Source of the DNA: CAZEDU01 sp964511185 | Lineage (GTDB): Bacteria > Myxococcota > Myxococcia > Myxococcales > Myxococcaceae | DNA: 58,360 nucleotides | Direction: 5' to 3' | Assembly (NCBI GenBank): GCA_964511185.1 | Contig: CAZEDU010000015.1 | Span: forward strand, 1 to 58,360 | Shown: piece after piece, positions 52,934 through 58,360 of the stretch | Layout: each line of letters starts with the position of its first letter | Position numbering within the stretch: position 1 is the first letter of the stretch | The notes under the pieces: generated by a model | Told to the model about the DNA's origin: nothing | Seen by the model: the letters and a program-made list of their open reading frames with translations, nothing else | Databases searched by the model: none | Translations under genes and position numbers: made by a program

Positions 52934-53677
52934 ATGAAGATCCTCTGGCCCCTCGCCGCTCTCGTCCTGTTGGCTTGCGACCCGCCGGCGAACCAAACGC
53001 CCGATGCGGGCCCGGACACCTCATGCGGGCTCGACTGCGCGGCGCAGAACGCGTTCGGCCTGGTGGTGAATCGCTGCTTCGAGTACTCGAGCACCCGAAA
53101 CGCGGCGGACCCCGCGGACCTCGGCGCCTGGGTGCGGCCGGTGGTCGAGCTGGAGAGCGGCGTCCAGGTGATCCCGGTCGAGTACAACATCCTCGGCCAG
53201 CCGGTGATGACCGACTCGTTCACCCTCAAGAACGGCGAGCTGTACCTGGTGCGGCGCAACTTCCAGCCGCCGCAGTCGGTGGCCTACCAGGACAACGACG
53301 GCGCGCTCTCGGGCGTGCTCTGGCTCAAGGCCGACGCGGCGGCGGGCGGCTCGCAGTCGACCACCGCGCAGGCCCGCGTCATCGGCAGCGGCAACGACCG
53401 CACCGAGCCGACCAACTATCGGGTGGTCTACAACCAGGCCAGCGCGGACGAGCTGACCACCCCGCTTCAGAAGTATGAAACCGGTCTGCAGCTGGTCTTC
53501 AACGAGGCGCCCGCGCACGGCAACGACCCACGGCGAATCTTCGTGAAGGACACCGGGTTCGTGCTCTTCACCACGTACCTGAGCCTCACCGCGACGCAGA
53601 CCGAGGAGTACCGGCTGCAGAAGGTCCGAGACGTCGCTCCGGGCACCACGCCCAACTGTGGACTGGGAGGTCCGTAA
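52934..53677 (+). CDS. Lipoprotein of unknown function
   Basis: This is a 247-residue exported lipoprotein with lipobox LLAC (Cys near 15). A short Asp/Pro/Thr linker and a Cys pair (SCGLDCAAQNAFG) follow. The body looks beta-rich, for example GVQVIPVEYNILGQPVMTDS and FTLKNGELYLVRRNFQPP. It is 2 bp upstream of the LEA-like lipoprotein gene, so they form an operon. No family recognised. The ATG at 52934 sits directly at the signal peptide. Confidence 0.78.
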   Translation: MKILWPLAALVLLACDPPANQTPDAGPDTSCGLDCAAQNAFGLVVNRCFEYSSTRNAADPADLGAWVRPVVELESGVQVIPVEYNILGQPVMTDSFTLKNGELYLVRRNFQPPQSVAYQDNDGALSGVLWLKADAAAGGSQSTTAQARVIGSGNDRTEPTNYRVVYNQASADELTTPLQKYETGLQLVFNEAPAHGNDPRRIFVKDTGFVLFTTYLSLTATQTEEYRLQKVRDVAPGTTPNCGLGGP

Positions 53678-53679
53678 AC

Positions 53680-54501
53680 ATGCGTCTGATCACCGCCTTC
53701 GCGCTCGCGCTCTTCGCCCTCGCCTGCAAGTCGACGCCCGAGCCCGGCCCCGAGAAGCAAGCGGCGCTGACCGCGCAGGAGCTGCAGGTCGCCGAGCAGA
53801 ACCTCACCAACTTCCGCGTGCGCTTCGTGGGCCAGCTGCAGAGCCCCGTCGAGGCGACGGTGGAGAAGGCGCAGTACGAGCTGGTGGTGGAGGGGAAGGT
53901 CGTCAAGTCGGGCGAGGCGCCCTTGAACGTGCCGCTCACCCCGGACGCGCCGGCGAGCATCACCGTCGAAGAGACCGGCCAGTACGTCGCCTCGAAGGAA
54001 GAGCTCCAGGCGCTGAGCGAGACGGGCGGCGCGCTGCTCGTCGCGCTGCGCGGCAAGCTGCTGGTGCGGCGCGGGGGGAAGGTCGACGCGATCGACTTCG
54101 CGCGGTCTCGGGACGTGCGCGTGCCGAGGATGCCGACGGTGAAGCTGCACGACCTGGACGCCGGCCGCTTCTCGGCGGAGGAGGCGCAGATCTACTTCCG
54201 GCTCGGCGTGGTGAACCCCAACCCGTTCCCGGTGAAGATGTCGGGCCTCACCTACCAGGTGCTGATCGCCGGCAAGCCGATGGGCGACGGCACGCTCGGC
54301 AGCGGCGAGAAGGTCGACGCCAGCTCGACGGGCGTGTTCGACCTGCAGGTCGTGCTGACGAAGGACAGCTACGGCCCCGACATCGTGAAGATGATCAAGT
54401 CGCTGCGCATCCCCTACGAGCTCAAGGGTGAGCTCAAAGGGGACCTGCTCGGCGAGCCGTACGAGATCAAGAACGAGATCAAGCTGAACCCGCCGCGCTG
54501 A
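53680..54501 (+). CDS. LEA type 2/WHy-like lipoprotein
   Basis: This 273-residue lipoprotein has lipobox ALAC near 13-16. The body has two related beta-sandwich segments of the LEA14/WHy type: NFRVRFVGQLQSPVEATVEK with YELVVEGKVVKSG, and IYFRLGVVNPNPFPVKMSGL with YQVLIAGKPMGDGTL. The NPNPFPV motif is a hallmark of WHy (water stress and hypersensitive response) domains. Such proteins are thought to stabilise membranes or proteins under desiccation. It is coupled to the preceding lipoprotein gene and followed 13 bp later by aat. Confidence 0.85.
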   Translation: MRLITAFALALFALACKSTPEPGPEKQAALTAQELQVAEQNLTNFRVRFVGQLQSPVEATVEKAQYELVVEGKVVKSGEAPLNVPLTPDAPASITVEETGQYVASKEELQALSETGGALLVALRGKLLVRRGGKVDAIDFARSRDVRVPRMPTVKLHDLDAGRFSAEEAQIYFRLGVVNPNPFPVKMSGLTYQVLIAGKPMGDGTLGSGEKVDASSTGVFDLQVVLTKDSYGPDIVKMIKSLRIPYELKGELKGDLLGEPYEIKNEIKLNPPR

Positions 54502-54514
54502 GCGCTTTTCCCCG

Positions 54515-55198
54515 TTGCCGCTCTACCGCCTCGGCCCAGACCCGGAGCTCTGGCCGCCCGTCAGCCACGCCGACCGGAGCGGGCTCCTCGCGGTGGGCGG
54601 AGACCTAACGCCGCGCCGGCTGCTCTCGGCGTACGCGCACGGCATCTTCCCTTGGTACAGCGAGGGGCTGCCGATCCTGTGGCACAGCCCTCACCCGCGG
54701 TTCGCGCTCACGCCGGACGCGCTGCACGTGCCGAAGAGCTTGAGCAAGCAGCTCAAGCGCGGCGTGTACGAGGTGCGGTTCGACGCCGCGTTCGAGCAGG
54801 TGATCGACGCGTGCGCGGCCGTCCCCCGGCCGGGCCAGGAAGGGACGTGGATCACCTCTGAGATGCGCGACGCCTACGTCGAGCTGCACCGCCTGGGCTA
54901 CGCGCACTCGGCGGAGAGCTGGAAGGACGGCGAGCTTCGGGGCGGGCTGTACGGCGTCTCGCTGGGCGCGGTGTTCTTCGGCGAGAGCATGTTCGCTCGA
55001 GCGCCCGACGCCTCGAAGGTCGCGTTCGTCACGCTGGTGGAGGAGCTGCGCGCGTGGGGCTTTACGCTGGTCGATTGTCAGCAGGAGACCGAGCACCTGG
55101 CGCGGTTCGGCGCCACGCCGTGGCCGCGCAGCGAGTTCATTCGGGCGTTGAAGGCGGGGCTGGAGCAGCCGACGCGGCGCGGGCCGTGGCGCTTGTAG
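54515..55198 (+). CDS. aat: Leucyl/phenylalanyl-tRNA--protein transferase
   Basis: This 227-residue cytoplasmic enzyme attaches Leu or Phe from tRNA to the N-terminus of proteins with basic N-termini, marking them for ClpAP degradation. The start is a TTG at 54515. Family motifs in order: GLLAVGGDLTPRRLLSAYAHGIFPWY (about 24-49), PILWHSPHPRFAL, and later GGLYGVSLGAVFFGESMF (about 143-160) and LVDCQQETEHLARFGA near 190. It is complete and of standard length. The upstream lipoprotein genes are unrelated in function, so sharing of a transcript is incidental. Confidence 0.96.
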   Translation: MPLYRLGPDPELWPPVSHADRSGLLAVGGDLTPRRLLSAYAHGIFPWYSEGLPILWHSPHPRFALTPDALHVPKSLSKQLKRGVYEVRFDAAFEQVIDACAAVPRPGQEGTWITSEMRDAYVELHRLGYAHSAESWKDGELRGGLYGVSLGAVFFGESMFARAPDASKVAFVTLVEELRAWGFTLVDCQQETEHLARFGATPWPRSEFIRALKAGLEQPTRRGPWRL

Positions 55199-55302
55199 AG
55201 CCGGTGTGCACCCGCGCCGCTCCCTTCATCGTTTGTCTTCACGCCATCGCCGAGCTACACGTGGCCGTCCACTCGTCGCACTGCCACAGGAGCATCATCG
55301 TG

Positions 55303-55698
55303 ATGGATCAGCTCGTCGGTCAGTTTCTGCAGTCAGGTGCAGGCGCGGACATCCTCAAGCAGCTGCAGGGCCAGGGCCTCGACGCCAACCAGGCGAAGTC
55401 GGCCGTGACCGCGACCGCTGACGGCGCGATGCAGCAGCTGCAGCAGGGCTCGGGCGGCGGCTTGGCCGGTCTGGCGGGCAACCTTCTGGGCGGCCAGGCG
55501 GGCGGCATGAACCTCGCCTCGTTCGCTGGCCCGATTTCGCAGTTCGTCGCGGCGAAGACGGGCCTCAGCCCCGCCATCGCCAACACCGTCGTGTCGCTGG
55601 TGCTGCCGAAGCTGTCCGAGCTCATCGCTGGGCAGGCGGCCAAGCCGGCGGCGCAGGCCGGTGGCCTCGGGAGCATGCTGGGCGGCCTGCTGAAGTAG
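55303..55698 (+). CDS. Small Gly/Ala/Gln-rich protein (DUF937-like)
   Basis: This protein has 131 residues from the ATG at 55303 (a GTG at 55300 is adjacent; AGGAG lies 7-10 bases upstream). It begins MDQLVGQFLQSGAGADILKQL and has a low-complexity Gly/Gln core (QQLQQGSGGGLAGLAGNLLGG) and a hydrophobic helix SPAIANTVVSLVLPKLSELI, ending with GSMLGGLLK. This pattern suits DUF937/YidB-like small proteins. No signal peptide. Function is unknown. It converges with the acyl carrier protein gene, 13 bp between the stops. Confidence 0.75.
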   Translation: MDQLVGQFLQSGAGADILKQLQGQGLDANQAKSAVTATADGAMQQLQQGSGGGLAGLAGNLLGGQAGGMNLASFAGPISQFVAAKTGLSPAIANTVVSLVLPKLSELIAGQAAKPAAQAGGLGSMLGGLLK

Positions 55699-55711
55699 CC
55701 ACGACCGCCCT

Positions 55712-55954
55712 CTACGCCTTCTTTCTTCGAATGAACTCGGCGATGCGCGCGATGGAGTCGACGTTCTCGGGGACGATCTCCGCGTCCTGCACCTTCACGC
55801 CGAACTCGCTCTCGAGGAAGGTGACCACCTCGAGCACGCCGGTGGAGTCGACGATGCCGGCGTCGAGCAGCGAAGCGTCGTCTGCCAAGGTGTTGGGGTC
55901 CGCGACGTAGAAGTTGTTGGTGATGAACTGACGAACGCGCCGCTGAGTGTCCAT
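55712..55954 (-). CDS. Acyl carrier protein
   Basis: This 80-residue carrier protein has the phosphopantetheine attachment Ser in LLDAGIVDSTGVLEVVTF (Ser 37), flanked by acidic helices, and ends in ARIAEFIRRKK. DST in place of the common DSL indicates a dedicated carrier, not the fatty-acid AcpP. GGAG precedes the ATG at 55954. It is the third gene of a nadE-asnB-acp operon, which suggests it carries an amino- or acyl-unit that is amidated or transferred to a surface molecule. Confidence 0.92.
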   Translation of the reverse strand: MDTQRRVRQFITNNFYVADPNTLADDASLLDAGIVDSTGVLEVVTFLESEFGVKVQDAEIVPENVDSIARIAEFIRRKKA

Positions 55955-55970
55955 TTGCTCCTGAATCGTA

Positions 55971-57965
55971 TCACCGGGCTCCAGGACCCTCGCGCTGAGT
56001 TTTCAGCGCGACCTCCGCGGGCTCGGGCACCTGGCGAATCAGCTGCGCGTGAAGAAGCTGCACCGACAAAATGCCCACCAACGCCATGTTGTCGGCGTTC
56101 GAGAACTGTCCCTCCTCCGCCCGCGTGCGGCACTTTCCCCACAGCTGCCGAACCGCTCCCACCTCGAACACCTGAGCGTCTGCCAGGGCGCGCTCGCTCA
56201 GCACCTCCTCCACCCACTCCGGCCGGCCGGGGCCGACGAACGACAGCGCGTCGGGCGCTCGGTAGGGCTGCTTCTTCCGCGCGAGCACCTCGGGCGGCAC
56301 CCTGCCCTTCGCCGCGCGCTTGAGCACGTGCTTCTCGTCCAGCCCGCGCAGCTTGAACGACGCGGGCAGCGAATGGGCGAGCGCGATGACGTTCGCGTCG
56401 AGGAAGGGAAAGCGGCCCTCCACCGAGTGCGCCATCAGCATGCGGTCGCCCTGGGTCGACAAGAGGTAGCTCGACAGCAGGGTGCGCAGCTCGAGGTATT
56501 GATCCTGCGCGAGCGGCGCCCAGCGGCCGAACGCCTCGGGCAGCTCGGCGAGCAGCGACGCGGCGGCGTCGTGCCCCTGCAGCGACGCGCGGAGCGGCGC
56601 CGCGAAGAGCCGCTGGAGCGCGGCGGCGCTCTGCCACCGCGGCGCGTGCGAGAAGCCAGGTGACGCGGCGCGGTCCAGGTTCCGGCCGAAGAACTGCTGC
56701 ATCACCGCGCGCTGGCTCGCCGGCGAGCGCGCCAGGTACGGATAGAGCCGCTCGAGCAGCCGCGGGCGCAGCTTCGACTGCGGTTGACGGGCCCAGAAGC
56801 GGCGCACCTTCGCCTCGCGAAACAGGTCGTAGCCGCCGAACATCTCGTCGGCGCCCTCGCCGGTGAGCACCACCTTGATGCCCGCGTCCTGCACCAGCCC
56901 CGAGAGCAGAAACAGCGGCGCGGGCGCGGTGCGCAGCATCGGCCGCTCGGCGTGCAGCACCACGCGCGGGAAGACCCGCGCGATGTCGTCGCGCCGCACC
57001 ACGATGTCCAGGTGCTCGGTTCCGAGCCGCTCCGCCATCGCGCGCTGGAACGGCGTCTCGTCGTACTCGGCGTCTTCGAAGCGCACCGAGAAGGTTCGAA
57101 ACTTCTCGCCCTTCACCTCGCGCCCGAGCGCGGCGATGAAGGCGCTGTCCAGACCGCCCGACAGGTAGCTGCCGACCGGGACGTCCGCGCGCAACATGCG
57201 AAGCCGCGTCGCCTCGAGGAGCGCCGCCTCCACCGCGCGCGCCGCGTCTTCGAGCGCGCCTGGAAAGGCGCCCACCTCACCTTCCGGATACGAGGGAGAC
57301 CAGAACGCGCGGTCGACGACCTTGCCGCCTTGGTACGTGCGCACGTGGCCGGGCGCGAGCTCTTCGATGCCCAGGTACGGCGTGCGCGGCGCGACCGCGG
57401 ACCAGAAGGTGAAGGTCTGATCCAGGCCATGCGGATCGAACGCGCGCGGAATCGACGCGTCCGCGGCGAAGATGGCCTTCACCTCGCTCGCGAAGTACAG
57501 CCGCCCGCCGTGCCCGCAGAGGTAGAGCGGCCGCACGCCGAGCCGATCGCGCGAGAGCACCAGCTTCCGCTCGCGGCTGCTCCAGAGCGCGATCGCCCAC
57601 TGGCCGTTGAAGCGCGAGAAAGCGTCGTCGCCCCAGGCCTCGTAGGCATGGACGATGACCTCGGTGTCGCTCCTGGTGCGGAAGCGGTGGCCGAGCGCCT
57701 CGAGCTCTTGCTTCAGCTCGAGGTAGTTGAAGATCTCACCGTTGAACGAGATCCAGAGCGTCTCGTCTTCGTTCGCGAGCGGCTGCTGGCCGCTGGCCAA
57801 GTCGATGATCGACAGCCGCGCGTGGGCGAGCCCTGCGTGGCCGTCGCGATAGACGCCGAACTCGTCGGGGCCGCGGTGGCGCATCGCACCCGCCATGCGA
57901 CGCAGCGCCTCGAGCGTGGGCGCGCGCCCGTCCTTCAGCGCCAGCACGCCGGCGATTCCACACAA
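55971..57965 (-). CDS. asnB: Glutamine-hydrolysing asparagine synthase-like amidotransferase
   Basis: This 664-residue enzyme starts at a TTG at 57965, followed at once by Cys 2 of MCGIAGVLAL, the glutaminase nucleophile. Residues 1 to about 210 form the class II amidotransferase domain (HRGPDEFG, SFNGEIFNY). The synthetase domain has the PP-loop YLSGGLDSAF near 270-280 and VLTGEGADEMFGGYDL near 370. The start is 3 bp beyond the nadE stop, and the acp gene follows after 16 bp. Relatives near carrier proteins in exosortase and capsule clusters transfer amide nitrogen to glycan or acyl intermediates, so housekeeping asparagine synthesis is not assured. Confidence 0.94.
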   Translation of the reverse strand: MCGIAGVLALKDGRAPTLEALRRMAGAMRHRGPDEFGVYRDGHAGLAHARLSIIDLASGQQPLANEDETLWISFNGEIFNYLELKQELEALGHRFRTRSDTEVIVHAYEAWGDDAFSRFNGQWAIALWSSRERKLVLSRDRLGVRPLYLCGHGGRLYFASEVKAIFAADASIPRAFDPHGLDQTFTFWSAVAPRTPYLGIEELAPGHVRTYQGGKVVDRAFWSPSYPEGEVGAFPGALEDAARAVEAALLEATRLRMLRADVPVGSYLSGGLDSAFIAALGREVKGEKFRTFSVRFEDAEYDETPFQRAMAERLGTEHLDIVVRRDDIARVFPRVVLHAERPMLRTAPAPLFLLSGLVQDAGIKVVLTGEGADEMFGGYDLFREAKVRRFWARQPQSKLRPRLLERLYPYLARSPASQRAVMQQFFGRNLDRAASPGFSHAPRWQSAAALQRLFAAPLRASLQGHDAAASLLAELPEAFGRWAPLAQDQYLELRTLLSSYLLSTQGDRMLMAHSVEGRFPFLDANVIALAHSLPASFKLRGLDEKHVLKRAAKGRVPPEVLARKKQPYRAPDALSFVGPGRPEWVEEVLSERALADAQVFEVGAVRQLWGKCRTRAEEGQFSNADNMALVGILSVQLLHAQLIRQVPEPAEVALKTQREGPGAR

Positions 57966-57968
57966 GGG

Positions 57969-58360
57969 TCACACCTCGTCGACGGAGTGCACGAGCAGCG
58001 GCGGCTGGTGCAGGTACTTGGTGCCGCGCCGCTTCGACTCGATGTCGCGGAACACCCGCTCGACCTGCTCGACGGTGAGCCCGACCACCGGAGCCACCGC
58101 AGTGGCCGGCACCTTGTGGTTGTGCGCGTAGAGGCACAGGTCCATCCGGTCGTACGGCAGCGCGAAGTAGAACTCCTCCTGCGTCTGCGCGAGCGAATAG
58201 GTGTCGGTGGTCGGCGGGCGCTGGCGGATCTCCGCGGGGACGCCCAGGTGCGCGGCCAGCGCGTAGACCTGCGACTTGTACAGGTGAGCGATGGGCTTGA
58301 AGTCGGCGGCGCCGTCGCCTTGCTTGACGAAGAAGCCCTGGTCGTACTCGAGCCGGTTCG
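57969..58360 (-). CDS. nadE: NAD synthase, C-terminal part
   Basis: 129 codons of the C-terminal half are present; the rest lies beyond the window. NRLEYDQGFFVKQGDGAADF matches the ATP-pyrophosphatase-type NadE signature (Asn, Gly-Asp and Asp contacts to the adenylate), followed by PIAHLYKSQVYALAAHLGVP. The C-terminus, GTKYLHQPPLLVHSVDEV, is ordinary for ammonia-dependent NAD synthases. It is the first visible gene of the nadE-asnB-acp set, 3 bp ahead of asnB. In this setting it could be a pathway-specific copy. Confidence 0.85.
   Translation of the reverse strand, partial: NRLEYDQGFFVKQGDGAADFKPIAHLYKSQVYALAAHLGVPAEIRQRPPTTDTYSLAQTQEEFYFALPYDRMDLCLYAHNHKVPATAVAPVVGLTVEQVERVFRDIESKRRGTKYLHQPPLLVHSVDEV

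Overview
The window looks like a chromosomal scaffold from a member of the Myxococcota. It is uniformly GC-rich and packed with short lipoprotein genes, many with the Asp/Gly-Gly linkers common in that phylum. It also encodes FHA-domain regulators, a sigma-54 activator with an FHA sensor, a thrombospondin type-3 (TSP3) protein ending in a MYXO-CTERM-like sorting tail, an AgmX/PglI-type TonB-like domain, and DUF1552/DUF1592 surface proteins. There is one 100-N scaffold gap at 49412-49511. No rRNA, complete tRNA, CRISPR array or complete mobile element was seen.

Layout. 0-8.1 kb: the 5' part of gpsA, a short beta-propeller lipoprotein, a histidine kinase/OmpR-type regulator pair, an FHA protein, a methyltransferase, a propeller lipoprotein and an FHA-sigma-54 activator. 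8.1-9.2 kb: a small foreign-looking patch with an IS630-like transposase stub and a YcxB-like membrane protein. 9.2-14.2 kb: lipoproteins and a two-gene GMC dehydrogenase. 14.2-16.1 kb: an AAA/DUF4143 ATPase and a vapBC toxin-antitoxin pair beside a duplicated gene-end scar. 16.1-29.3 kb: surface proteins, including a four-gene operon of TSP3, von Willebrand A (vWA) and PPC-like proteins, then a vWA-like/DUF1592/DUF1552 set. 29.4-34 kb: a hotdog-fold protein, a muramidase, two unknown proteins (one behind a LexA-like operator) and a diheme propeller cytochrome.

34.1-43.1 kb holds the most interesting block: seven co-directional genes for a putative trans-envelope complex. They encode a small exported protein, an FHA-TM-PglI protein, an outer-membrane beta-barrel, a TPR protein, a 1091-residue TPR protein and two lipoproteins. 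This composition resembles the Glt (gliding) and Nfs (spore coat) machineries of Myxococcus, but no motor genes are present, so it may be a further paralogous system of unknown function.

43.1-58.4 kb: a Spx/ArsC-like protein, a dicarboxylate symporter, an amine oxidase and a flippase followed by a PLP decarboxylase cut by the gap. Beyond the gap are a truncated ATP-grasp enzyme, a type II NADH dehydrogenase, a metallopeptidase-like protein, lipoproteins, aat and a minus-strand nadE-asnB-acyl carrier protein operon. The flippase, decarboxylase, ATP-grasp, amidotransferase and carrier protein suggest a cell-surface glycan or aminoacyl-modification pathway.

A 29-bp doublet palindrome occurs three times (520, 31080, 41968), each time just after a stop codon. 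One copy is translated in frame into the N-terminal region of a lipoprotein.
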